From Planctomycetota bacterium (lineage in GTDB: Bacteria; Planctomycetota; UBA1135): 38,629 bases of DNA. The position numbers were made by a program, and so were the translations under genes. The DNA lies in contig JAJFFB010000043.1 in the NCBI GenBank assembly GCA_021776925.1, forward strand, positions 1 through 38,629, in the 5' to 3' direction. The notes below the pieces were generated by a model. It saw only the letters and a program-made list of their open reading frames with translations. It did not search any database and was not told the DNA's origin. Positions 25,963-33,455 of this stretch are shown here, piece by piece; positions within the stretch are counted from its first letter, which is position 1; each line of letters opens with the position of its first letter.

Positions 25963-26700
25963 TCAAGGCGCGAGGGTCGGCACATAGGGCGCACTGCCGG
26001 GATTCCAGGCGGGCAGCACCCGCAGGCTGCCTCCGCCCGGCAGCGGCCGCAGATCCGCCTGGTGCAAATGGCCGATCACGGCTTGCGAGGCGTGCCAGCG
26101 GGTCAGAGCCGATTCCACCGCCTGAGGCGCCAAAGCGACCTGGTCCAGCGGCTTGCGCGCCACCACCTCGGCACTGTGGCGGCGCAGGCGGCGCGCAAGC
26201 CGTTGGCGCAGGAAGGCCGGGATGCAGCGCACACCCGCACGCAGCAGCGGATTGCGCAGCAGGCGGCGCAGGCGCTGGTAGGGGGCGTCCTGCAGGCAGT
26301 ATTCGTCGCCGTGGCTGAACAGGACGCGCTCGCTGCCGCACCACAGGACAGCGTCGGCGAGCACCGCTCCGGCCGCCGCGGCGTCGCCTGGCCGCATCAG
26401 GACGTCGCGGTTGCCGCGCACCAGGATCAGCCGCACGCCGCGCGCGGCGAGCGCCTGGAAGGCCTCTTGCAGGGGTGCGAAGACCGGTTCACGCCACACT
26501 TCCGGCCCGGTCCAGGCGTCGAAGAGATCGCCGAGCACGATCAGCTGATTCACCTGCGCCGGGGTTGCCTTGAGCTGGGCGATGAAGGCTTCGACCTCGG
26601 CACTGCGCTCGGCCTGCAGGTGCAGATCGGCGTAGACGTGCAAGCCCTCAGCAGGGATTTCCAGCGGCGGCAGGCCGGCCTTGGCACGCGTTTGCCTCAC
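25963..26700 (-). CDS. lpxH: UDP-2,3-diacylglucosamine hydrolase LpxH
   Basis: 245 residues from GTG 26700. A calcineurin-type metallophosphoesterase of lipid A synthesis. The metal motifs are all present: YADLHL, VLGDLFDAWTG, VRGNRDVLM, FSHGDEYCLQDAPYQ and IGHLHQAD. The region PAFLRQRLARRLRRHS resembles the lipid-binding cap of E. coli LpxH more than that of generic phosphoesterases. The start overlaps the stop of the sigma-54 regulator (GTGA), so the two are translationally coupled. Together with gmhB it implies an LPS-type outer membrane. Confidence 0.82.
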   Translation of the reverse strand: MRQTRAKAGLPPLEIPAEGLHVYADLHLQAERSAEVEAFIAQLKATPAQVNQLIVLGDLFDAWTGPEVWREPVFAPLQEAFQALAARGVRLILVRGNRDVLMRPGDAAAAGAVLADAVLWCGSERVLFSHGDEYCLQDAPYQRLRRLLRNPLLRAGVRCIPAFLRQRLARRLRRHSAEVVARKPLDQVALAPQAVESALTRWHASQAVIGHLHQADLRPLPGGGSLRVLPAWNPGSAPYVPTLAP

Positions 26701-28052
26701 GCTTCTGCGGCCCCGCCGTCAGGGCCGCCCAGCCCCAGGTCCTTCATCTTCTGCCACATCACCTTGCGCGAGATACCGAGCAGCTCGGCGGCCTTTAGCT
26801 TGCGCCCACCGGTGGCGGCCATCGCCTTGCGAATGGCCTCGGCTTCGGCGCGCCGCACCGCCTCGCGCAGTGGCAGGATCTCTTCCTGATGCAGGCCTGC
26901 GGCGGGTCCGCCGGGCAGGAAATGCTGCGGCCGCAGCACGCGGGCGCGTCCGGACAGCGCCAGGGCGCGCCGCAGCGCGTTCTCGAGCTCACGCACGTTG
27001 CCGGGCCAGTCGTACTGGGCCAGCGTGCGCAGGGTTTCGGGCGGAATGCGGAAGCGGCCTTCCGGATCGCTGCCGGCGAGGAATTCACCGAGAAGCACCG
27101 GCAGATCCTCGGGGCGCTCGCGCAACGGCGGAATGACCAGCGGCACCACCGCCAGGCGGTAGTAGAGATCTTCGCGAAAGCTGCCGCTCTTGACCCGCTC
27201 GGCCAGATCGACCTTGGTCGCCGCCACCACCGCCGCGTGCAGGTGCCGCGGACGCGCCGCGCCCAGCGGTTGGAATTCGCGCTCCTGCAGCACGCGCAGC
27301 ATTTTGGCCTGGGCCTCGGTGGCGAGTTCCTCGACGTCGTCGAGGAAAAGGGTGCCTTCGCCGGCCAGCGCCAGCAATCCGTCGCGGTCCTCGTCGGCGC
27401 CGGTAAAGGCGCCCTTGCGGTACCCGAACAACTCGCCTTCGAGCAAGCTGGCCGGGATGGCGGCACACGGCACCGGAATGAAGGGCTGCAGAGTGCGCGC
27501 GCTCTGGGTGTGGATGGCGCGGGCAACGCGTTCCTTGCCGGTACCGCTTTCTCCAAGGATCAGCACCGGAACCCCGCCGTCGGCGGCGGCCTGGATGCGT
27601 TCCTGCACCTCGCGCACCTGGCCGCTGGGGCCGCTGAGCCCGGGCTGGCCGGTACTGGCACCGGCGCGCAGGCGGTCGATCTCGCGCTGCATCGCGCGCA
27701 CCTCTTCGACCTGCCCGACGAGGCGCAACAAGGCTGCGGTTGGAAAGGGTTTCTGCAGGTAGCTGATCGCGCCGAGGGTCATCGCTTCGACCGCCTGCTC
27801 TACCGTCGCGTAGCCGGTCATGACCAGGCAGGCGGCGGGCGGATCCAGCTGCCGCGCCCGCTGCAGCACCTGCAGGCCGTCGGCGCCCGGCAAGCGCACG
27901 TCGGTGATCAGCAGATCGCAGTGGTTCTCGGCCAGCCAGGCCAGGGCGGCCGGCCCTTCGAATAAGGTGGTGACGCGGTGGCCGCGGTCGCACATGGCAT
28001 CGGCCAGCGGCACCGCCAGGGCCTTTTCGTCTTCGACCAGGAGGATGTCCAT
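26697..28052 (-). CDS. NtrC-family sigma-54-dependent response regulator
   Basis: 451 residues. It has a receiver domain (residues 1-115, phosphoacceptor D51 in LLITDVRLP, acidic pair E7/D8, K101 in LQKPFP). The AAA+ domain has Walker A GESGTGKE at 167-174, GAFTGA at 214-219 for sigma-54 contact, and DEEL-type Walker B replaced by LFLDDVEEL. A Fis-type helix-turn-helix (AAELLGISRKVMWQKMKDL) ends the protein. It activates sigma-54 promoters when phosphorylated, but no histidine kinase gene is adjacent. It is 7 bases after speB, overlaps lpxH, and lies close to rpoN, which encodes its sigma factor. Confidence 0.93.
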   Translation of the reverse strand: MDILLVEDEKALAVPLADAMCDRGHRVTTLFEGPAALAWLAENHCDLLITDVRLPGADGLQVLQRARQLDPPAACLVMTGYATVEQAVEAMTLGAISYLQKPFPTAALLRLVGQVEEVRAMQREIDRLRAGASTGQPGLSGPSGQVREVQERIQAAADGGVPVLILGESGTGKERVARAIHTQSARTLQPFIPVPCAAIPASLLEGELFGYRKGAFTGADEDRDGLLALAGEGTLFLDDVEELATEAQAKMLRVLQEREFQPLGAARPRHLHAAVVAATKVDLAERVKSGSFREDLYYRLAVVPLVIPPLRERPEDLPVLLGEFLAGSDPEGRFRIPPETLRTLAQYDWPGNVRELENALRRALALSGRARVLRPQHFLPGGPAAGLHQEEILPLREAVRRAEAEAIRKAMAATGGRKLKAAELLGISRKVMWQKMKDLGLGGPDGGAAEA

Positions 28053-28059
28053 AGGAGAA

Positions 28060-28971
28060 TCAGGCTATGGATTGCTGCGCGTGGCGCACGCAGGAACGCA
28101 AGCCGAGAAGAAGCATACGCTGGGCCAGGCGCGCGGCGGCGAAATCGCTGCGCGCGTCGCCGGCCCGAGGCAGAAGCTCAACCAAATCGGCGCCGACCAC
28201 CTGCCGTTGTTCCTGGTCGAGGCGCAGCAGCACCTCGCAGGCGGTGAACCAGTCGATGCCGCCGGGTTCGGGGGTGCCGGTCCCAGGAATGACCGAGGGA
28301 TCGAGGCCATCGACGTCCCAGGACAGCCACAGCGGACCGGGGGGCAGGTCCTCGAGAATGCGCTGCACCCGTTCGCGCGGCGCCAGCGGCAGGATTTCGC
28401 GCGCCAGCACCGCGTGGGCGCGGTCCTGAGTGGGGTACCAGTCGCGCTCTTCGGGGGACACCGCGCGGATTCCGAAGGCATGGATGCGCGCGCCGAGGTC
28501 CCAGACGCGGCGCATCACGCAGCCGTGGCCGTAGCGGGTTCCCTGGTATTCATCGCGCAGATCCGGGTGGGCATCGAGGTGCAGCACCACCAGATCGGGA
28601 TGGCGCACCAACGCGGCGCGGATCGGGCCGAGGGAGATCGAGTGCTCGCCGCCGAGGATCAGCGGGAACTGCCCGTCGGCGAGCATGGGGGCGACTTCAT
28701 GTTGCAAACGCACCGCCAGTTCTTCGGGGGGCCCGCTGCATTCCACCGGCGGCACGGTGCGGGCGCCGTAACGCGGCACTTCATCGTCGAGCCATTCGTC
28801 GAAGTGTTCGACCTGCTGGGATGCGGCGATTAGCGCCGCGGGTCCGCGCGCGGTCCCTCGCTGGTAGGTGGTGGTCGCTTCGTAGGGCACCGGCAGCACG
28901 CGGCCGAGCGCCGCCAGAGTGCAGGAGTCGGGATCGAGGTCGAGGAAAGCGCCGGGAATGTGCTCTGGCAT
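28060..28971 (-). CDS. speB: Agmatinase/arginase-family ureohydrolase
   Basis: 303 residues from ATG 28971. The binuclear manganese site is complete: LGGEHSIS (His), LDAHPDLRDEYQG (Asp-x-His-x-x-x Asp) and SWDVDGLDPSVIPGTGTPEPGG (two Asp). The GxxxxxxxRYGHGCVMRR segment fits agmatinase better than arginase. Agmatinase turns agmatine into putrescine and urea; formiminoglutamase or guanidino-acid hydrolases share the fold, so the symbol is tentative. It is the first gene of the minus-strand block and is preceded by a sigma-54 promoter-like site, divergent from rpoN. Confidence 0.82.
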   Translation of the reverse strand: MPEHIPGAFLDLDPDSCTLAALGRVLPVPYEATTTYQRGTARGPAALIAASQQVEHFDEWLDDEVPRYGARTVPPVECSGPPEELAVRLQHEVAPMLADGQFPLILGGEHSISLGPIRAALVRHPDLVVLHLDAHPDLRDEYQGTRYGHGCVMRRVWDLGARIHAFGIRAVSPEERDWYPTQDRAHAVLAREILPLAPRERVQRILEDLPPGPLWLSWDVDGLDPSVIPGTGTPEPGGIDWFTACEVLLRLDQEQRQVVGADLVELLPRAGDARSDFAAARLAQRMLLLGLRSCVRHAQQSIA

Positions 28972-28992
28972 GGTGACGATTGTGTCAGGCCC

Positions 28993-29009
28993 AGCAAAAG
29001 TTGTACCAA
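28993..29009 (-). promoter_or_regulatory. Sigma-54 (-24/-12) promoter candidate upstream of speB
   Basis: Minus-strand TTGGTACAACTTTTGCT at 29009-28993 matches the -24/-12 consensus TGGCAC-N5-TTGC except for one C to T. GG and GC are separated by the required 10 bases. The predicted start is near 28983, about 12 bases before the speB ATG. It lies in the 70-base spacer shared with rpoN and drives the operon that encodes the NtrC-type activator. Confidence 0.5.
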
Positions 29010-29031
29010 GGCCCCCAAGCAGGGATAAGAT
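29001..29031 (+). promoter_or_regulatory. Weak sigma-70-type promoter candidate for rpoN
   Basis: TTGTAC (29001-29006) and TAAGAT (29026-29031) with a 19-base spacer, longer than ideal. The start would fall only a few bases before ATG 29042. It overlaps the opposite-strand -24/-12 site, so the two polymerases could exclude each other. Confidence 0.25.
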
Positions 29032-29041
29032 TCTGGCAGGA

Positions 29042-30475
29042 ATGAGGCTGGAATACACTCAGAATCTTCGTCTGGAGCAGCGGCTGGTGCAGTCGCCGCA
29101 AATGATCCAGGCGATGCAGGTGCTGCAGCTCACCACCCCCGAGCTGCTCGACCGGATCGAGTCCGAACTGGAAGACAATCCCTTTCTGGAGCCTGCGGAC
29201 AGTCCAGAGGAAGGCGCCGAGGGGCGGGAAAATGGGGCTGCCACCCAGGAGGAAGCGGGCGCTGAAAGTGCGGATGAGCCCCCCGCCGAGGATATCTTCG
29301 ACGCCGACGAGCCGCTTTTCGAGATTTTTCGCGGCGACGCCAATCCGGCGCGTGCCAATGCCACCGCCGACGACCTCGACGCGATCCAGAACATCGCCGC
29401 CCCTGACCGAGGGGGCACCGCGCCGCTGCTGAGCGAATTGCGCGTCGACGGGATCGATTCCGAAGAGATCGAGCACGCCGGGCTGCTGTTGTCGCAGCTC
29501 GACGAGCGCGGCTTCCTGGTCCAGGGAATCGAGGGACTGGCCGAACAGAGCGGCATCCCGGCGAGCGAATTGCAGCACGCGCTCGAGGATTTGCGCCACG
29601 TCAGCCACTGCGCCCTCGGTGCCCATGACCTGCGCGAGTGCTACCTGCTGCAATTGACCGGATTGCCCGAGCCCCATCCGCTGGCGATGCGGCTGGTGCA
29701 GGATCATTTTCACGATCTGCTCGCCAACAAGCTCCCCAGCATCGCCAAGGCGCTCGGGGTCCAACTTGAGGACATCCGCCTGGCTTTGGAGGTGTTGTCG
29801 CACCTCGACACGCGGCCGCTGGCCGACCTCGACCTCGACACGGCAGCGGCGATCGTGCCCGACGTCATCGTCGAAGAGGTCGACGGCGACTATCAGGTGC
29901 GCCTGACCCGCGAGGGTCTGCCCGAGCTGCGTCTGAGCCGCTCCGCCCGCGAGGCCCTGGACAAATCGAAGAAGGACAAGCGCCTCCACGGCTTCCTGTT
30001 GAAAAAATTGGAGCGTGCGCGCTGGTTCCTGGATGCGGTCAACCACCGGCGCGAAAGCCTGCTACGCATCTCCAGCCAGATCGTGCAACGGCAACGCGAA
30101 TTCCTCGACTACGGCCCCGAGAAGCTGCGCCCCTTGAAAATGCAAGAGATCGCCGACGCGGTCGGCGTGCACATCTCCACCGTGTCGCGGGCGATCCGTG
30201 GCAAGTACGCGCTGACTCCACAGGGCGTTCTGGCGCTCAAGGCCTTTTTCTCCGGCGGCCAGAAGACCAGCCGCGGCGGACAGCGCTCGCGCGTGGCGAT
30301 CCAGGAACGCATCAAGGCGATCGTCGAGGCGGAGGACAAGCGCTCGCCCCTCTCTGATGAAGAGATCGTGCGCATCCTGCACGACCGCGATGGCATCAAA
30401 GTCGCGCGTCGCACGATCACCAAATACCGCAAGGCACTGGCCATTCCGTCGTCGACGATGCGCCGCGCCTACTGA
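29042..30475 (+). CDS. rpoN: RNA polymerase sigma-54 factor RpoN
   Basis: 477 residues from ATG 29042 (MRLEYTQNLRLEQRLVQSPQ). The glutamine-rich activator-interacting region I is followed by an acidic linker (about 45-100), the core-binding domain (about 115-290) and the DNA-binding domain with the helix-turn-helix MQEIADAVGVHISTVSRAI. The RpoN box ARRTITKYR at 455-463 is one or two conservative changes from ARRTVAKYR and recognises the -24 element. An upstream in-frame extension crosses the divergent spacer and is rejected. efp follows after 42 bases. Confidence 0.96.
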   Translation: MRLEYTQNLRLEQRLVQSPQMIQAMQVLQLTTPELLDRIESELEDNPFLEPADSPEEGAEGRENGAATQEEAGAESADEPPAEDIFDADEPLFEIFRGDANPARANATADDLDAIQNIAAPDRGGTAPLLSELRVDGIDSEEIEHAGLLLSQLDERGFLVQGIEGLAEQSGIPASELQHALEDLRHVSHCALGAHDLRECYLLQLTGLPEPHPLAMRLVQDHFHDLLANKLPSIAKALGVQLEDIRLALEVLSHLDTRPLADLDLDTAAAIVPDVIVEEVDGDYQVRLTREGLPELRLSRSAREALDKSKKDKRLHGFLLKKLERARWFLDAVNHRRESLLRISSQIVQRQREFLDYGPEKLRPLKMQEIADAVGVHISTVSRAIRGKYALTPQGVLALKAFFSGGQKTSRGGQRSRVAIQERIKAIVEAEDKRSPLSDEEIVRILHDRDGIKVARRTITKYRKALAIPSSTMRRAY

Positions 30476-30517
30476 GTCGCGCCGCTATCATTCACGGTCG
30501 CATTCCGCCTCCCAGCC

Positions 30518-31096
30518 ATGCCAAGCATCAAAGCCAATCGCATCCGCAAGGGCCAGGTCCTGGTCATTGACGGCGATCTCTACGTGGTCACCGATTACGA
30601 GTTCCGTAAACCTGGCAAGGGATCTTCCTTCAACCAGATCCGCTGCAAGAACCTCAACACGGGTTCCAACAAGGCCATGAAAATGAGTTCCGACGAAACC
30701 GTCGAACAGGCCTATCTGGACTCCCGCCCGTGCACGTATTCCTATCCCGAGGGCGAGCAATTCGTGTTCATGGACGGCGAAAACTATGAGCTTCACTACC
30801 TCAGCGCCGACCTGGTCGGCGACAAGATGAAGTTCGTGCGCGACAACCAGGCGGTCAACGTGACCTTCTTCGAGGGGCGCCCGATCTCGCTCGAGCTTCC
30901 CACCCACGTGATTCTGCAGGTGACCGAGGCCGAGATCTCGGCCCGCGGCGACACCGTGACCAACGACAAGAAGGGTGCGGTTTGTGAAACCGGCCTTGAG
31001 GTGCGCGTGCCTCCTTACATCGACGGCGGCGAGTGGATCAAGGTGCAGACCGAGACCGGTGACTTCTTGTCGCGCGCCGAAGGCCCGGAATCCTGA
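30518..31096 (+). CDS. efp: Translation elongation factor P
   Basis: 192 residues. EF-P rescues ribosomes stalled at consecutive prolines. Three beta-barrel domains are visible. The functional loop reads KPGKGSSFNQIR, with Lys34 at the tip that in other bacteria is modified or contacts the P-site tRNA. The C-terminal domain contains DTVTNDKKGAVCETGLEVRVP, close to the EF-P family signature. No modification enzyme (EpmA, EarP or YmfI type) is in the window. The proline runs in the secreted proteins at 352-4370 would be natural clients. It converges with the 5'-nucleotidase gene with 12 bases between stops. Confidence 0.95.
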   Translation: MPSIKANRIRKGQVLVIDGDLYVVTDYEFRKPGKGSSFNQIRCKNLNTGSNKAMKMSSDETVEQAYLDSRPCTYSYPEGEQFVFMDGENYELHYLSADLVGDKMKFVRDNQAVNVTFFEGRPISLELPTHVILQVTEAEISARGDTVTNDKKGAVCETGLEVRVPPYIDGGEWIKVQTETGDFLSRAEGPES

Positions 31097-31108
31097 ACAC
31101 GCGGCCGC

Positions 31109-32650
31109 TCAGGGCGCGTTGCTGGCGTGGGCCAGCCGCCCGGCGCCGGCGAACAGCGTTTCCTCCGGCGTGACGAAGAGCAGATTGCTGGCGCGCGAGG
31201 TATAGGCACAGGCAAAACTCTCGGCCTGCTGGGCGAAACGACTGATGTCGTGGGCTTCCCAGAACAGACTGCCCCAGTACGGATTGAACGCGGCCGAAAC
31301 CTCGACCGCCTTGCTGCGTACCAGGCGGTCAAGCTGGGCCAGGTACTTGCGTTTGCGCGCCAGTTCCCCGAGCAGGAATGACTTGGCGGCGTCGAGTTCG
31401 TCGGGCTGGAAGCGGTGTCCGTCGAGGTCGAGTCCATCGCTGCCGCGTGAGCGGTCCATCGCCGAGAGCGCGAACTTGGTGCGCCCGATCTGCCGCGACA
31501 GGGTCTTGCGCAACCGCCGCAGGCTTTCGACCTCTTCGATCGAAATGGTCCAGTCGCGGCGGATGGTGATGTCGTCTTCAATCTCTTCGACCACCAGCGC
31601 GGTGCGCCAGCCGAAGTTCTTCTTGCTCTTGACGATGTCTTCGTAGATGTGGTCGCCGACGAATAGGACCTGGTCCGGATGGACGTTGAGCGCCTGCTGG
31701 AAATCGTGCTGGTTGCCGCCGCGGTAGACCTTGCCGGTGCGCGGCTTGCGTGTGGCCCGGCTGCCTTTCTTCCACCCGGGACCCACAGGGCGGAAGGGCG
31801 CGTCTTCGGTGAAGAAGCCAGGTTTGCCGGCGCTGACCACGATCCAATCGAAATAGGACTGCCAGCCCGCATAACCGCGCCCGGACTCATGCAGCAGGAA
31901 GCGCAGCAGGGTCTCGGTGTGCGCATATTCGCTATTGGTCAGCAGAAACACCTTCTTGCCGAGCGAGCGCAAGCGGTGCAGCATCGCCGACAGCTCAGGA
32001 TCGGCGTTGACGAAACTGCCCGGATCCTGACGCACCCGGTCCTTGATCGAACCATCGCGGTGCGAGGCGTCGGTGGCCTGGCGGATCTCATCCCAGATGC
32101 CGGCGAAGGATTCGAATCCGCCCGCCGACCACGCACCCGGATCGAGATCAAAGTGGTCGACCGCCGCGGTGAACAGGTTGACTTCTGGCAGCGAGAACAG
32201 GGTGTCGACCGGTGAGAAACGCGCCTGCTCGACACCGATGCGCTGTTCACGGTAGATGCGCTTGAGCTCGCTGCCGGCCAGCGGCTGGCGCGCGTGATAA
32301 CCGCGACCAACGTAGCCGTGGCGGTCCAGCTTGAGAATGTTGCCAAGCAGACGGTCGACGACCAGCCCGCGCATGGCGAAGGCGCTGTCGCCCGGGTCGG
32401 GAGCGAAGTCCTGCGGGAAGCCTGCCTGGCGCAGCTTGTCCTTGACGCACTGCAGGGTCAGTTCTTCCAGCGCTTCTTGGCGGTAACGCGCCAGGGTGTA
32501 GTCGAGGTCGAAACCGACCACCTTGATGTGGCTGAAGTCGAGGTCCCGATTGACGTAGACCAGTCGCTCTTCAGGCGCGAACATGCTCTCGAGCCCACGC
32601 ACCAGACTGGCGAGGAGCTCGGGCCGTTGTTTGGATCCGTTCGAATGCAT
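31109..32650 (-). CDS. HAD-superfamily 5'-nucleotidase (HAD-IG, cytosolic purine type)
   Basis: 513 residues from ATG 32650; an in-frame ATG at 32584 is an alternative. HAD motif I is GFDLDYTLARY (DxDYT), motif II VFLLTNSEYAHT and motif IV LFVGDHIYEDI. The large insert between them and the spacing fit the eukaryote-like cN-II/HAD-IG family, which dephosphorylates IMP and GMP in animals; the bacterial substrate is not established. The C-terminal region is helical and basic (RKRKYLAQLDRLVRSKA). It diverges from gmhB across a repeat-bearing spacer of 159 bases. Confidence 0.85.
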   Translation of the reverse strand: MHSNGSKQRPELLASLVRGLESMFAPEERLVYVNRDLDFSHIKVVGFDLDYTLARYRQEALEELTLQCVKDKLRQAGFPQDFAPDPGDSAFAMRGLVVDRLLGNILKLDRHGYVGRGYHARQPLAGSELKRIYREQRIGVEQARFSPVDTLFSLPEVNLFTAAVDHFDLDPGAWSAGGFESFAGIWDEIRQATDASHRDGSIKDRVRQDPGSFVNADPELSAMLHRLRSLGKKVFLLTNSEYAHTETLLRFLLHESGRGYAGWQSYFDWIVVSAGKPGFFTEDAPFRPVGPGWKKGSRATRKPRTGKVYRGGNQHDFQQALNVHPDQVLFVGDHIYEDIVKSKKNFGWRTALVVEEIEDDITIRRDWTISIEEVESLRRLRKTLSRQIGRTKFALSAMDRSRGSDGLDLDGHRFQPDELDAAKSFLLGELARKRKYLAQLDRLVRSKAVEVSAAFNPYWGSLFWEAHDISRFAQQAESFACAYTSRASNLLFVTPEETLFAGAGRLAHASNAP

Positions 32651-32714
32651 GAGGCGGAAGCCGGCCCGGCCGCTGCCCCGGACCGCGACGCTTAGCCTAG
32701 CATCGGCCCACCCC

Positions 32715-32733
32715 ATCCAGAAGGCGTCGCGCC
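32715..32733. repeat. 19-base direct repeat upstream of gmhB, copy 1
   Basis: ATCCAGAAGGCGTCGCGCC, repeated with two changes at 32752-32770, 37 bases further on. Both copies end in AAGGCGTCGCGCC. The position in a divergent spacer suggests a regulator site or a small duplication. Confidence 0.6.
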
Positions 32734-32751
32734 TGACAGAGGCCCGCCCCG

Positions 32752-32770
32752 ATCCGAAAGGCGTCGCGCC
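32752..32770. repeat. 19-base direct repeat upstream of gmhB, copy 2
   Basis: ATCCGAAAGGCGTCGCGCC, 17 of 19 bases identical to copy 1. Its last bases form the left arm of the inverted repeat at 32765-32787. Confidence 0.6.
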
Positions 32771-32787
32771 AGTCTAAGATTGGCGCG
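32765..32787. promoter_or_regulatory. Inverted repeat over a possible -10 box before gmhB
   Basis: CGCGCCA (32765-32771) and TGGCGCG (32781-32787) are perfect 7-base inverted arms around GTCTAAGAT, which contains TAAGAT (32775-32780), a 5-of-6 match to a -10 box. No good -35 is found at the right distance. The layout suits an operator that covers the gmhB promoter. Confidence 0.4.
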
Positions 32788-32809
32788 CCCTGCCACCGGG
32801 CGTCCCTCC

Positions 32810-33397
32810 ATGGTTGGCCGACCCACCATCTTCCTTGACCGTGACGGCACCATCCTGCGCGAGGTGCCCTATCTGGCCGACGCGCGCAAGGCCGAGCTGC
32901 TCCCCGGGGTGGCCGAAGCGCTTGCCGCCCTGCACCGCGGCGGCTGTCAGTTGATCGTGATCTCGAACCAGTCCGGGGTCGCCCGCGGCTTGCTGGACGA
33001 AGGCGATCTGGCCGCCATCCAGGCTTCGCTCGACCAGCAGCTCGCCCCCTACGGCGCACGCATCGACGCCTACTATCACTGCCCTCATCACAAAGCGGTC
33101 GGCGTGCCCCCGCAACGGCGCCGTTGCCGCTGCCGCAAACCCTTGCCGGGGTTGTTGGAAAAGGCCGCCCAGGACTTCGCCATCGACTGGCAGCACAGCG
33201 CCGGAGTTGGGGACGACGTGCGCGATTTGCAGGCCTTCGCGGCGATGGATCTGCCCTCGGTCCTGGTCGGCACCGGCAAGGGTCGCAGCGCGCGCCAGAA
33301 GCTCGCCGAGGCGGGCAAAGATCCGGATCTCTACGTCGGCCACCTGGCCGAAGCGGTGCCGTGGCTGATGCGCCGCACCGGAACCTGGAAAGCTTGA
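32810..33397 (+). CDS. gmhB: D-glycero-D-manno-heptose 1,7-bisphosphate 7-phosphatase
   Basis: 195 residues from ATG 32810. HAD motifs: IFLDRDGTILREV (I), LIVISNQSGVARG (II) and GVGDDVRDLQAF (IV). The zinc site CPHH...CRCRKPLPG is specific to GmhB and its histidinol-phosphatase relatives. GmhB makes heptose 1-phosphate for LPS core or nucleotide-activated heptose. The partner genes hldE and gmhA are not in the window. It is followed 58 bases on by the pseudo-two-component gene. Confidence 0.88.
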   Translation: MVGRPTIFLDRDGTILREVPYLADARKAELLPGVAEALAALHRGGCQLIVISNQSGVARGLLDEGDLAAIQASLDQQLAPYGARIDAYYHCPHHKAVGVPPQRRRCRCRKPLPGLLEKAAQDFAIDWQHSAGVGDDVRDLQAFAAMDLPSVLVGTGKGRSARQKLAEAGKDPDLYVGHLAEAVPWLMRRTGTWKA

Positions 33398-33455
33398 CCG
33401 CGCGTTCTTCTTTTGAGACGGGCCAAGCTGCTAGCATGAGCTTGGCGCCGTCCCC

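Noticed and set aside
26345-26700. Upstream extension of cmk over lpxH and of ffh over murA as fusion proteins
   Set aside because: The extensions are antisense-like or out-of-frame shadows of intact neighbours; family lengths fit the internal ATG starts.
28919-29041. N-terminal extension of RpoN by 41 residues
   Set aside because: It would cross the divergent promoter spacer and overlap speB; the region I start MRLEYTQNLRLEQRL fits the family.
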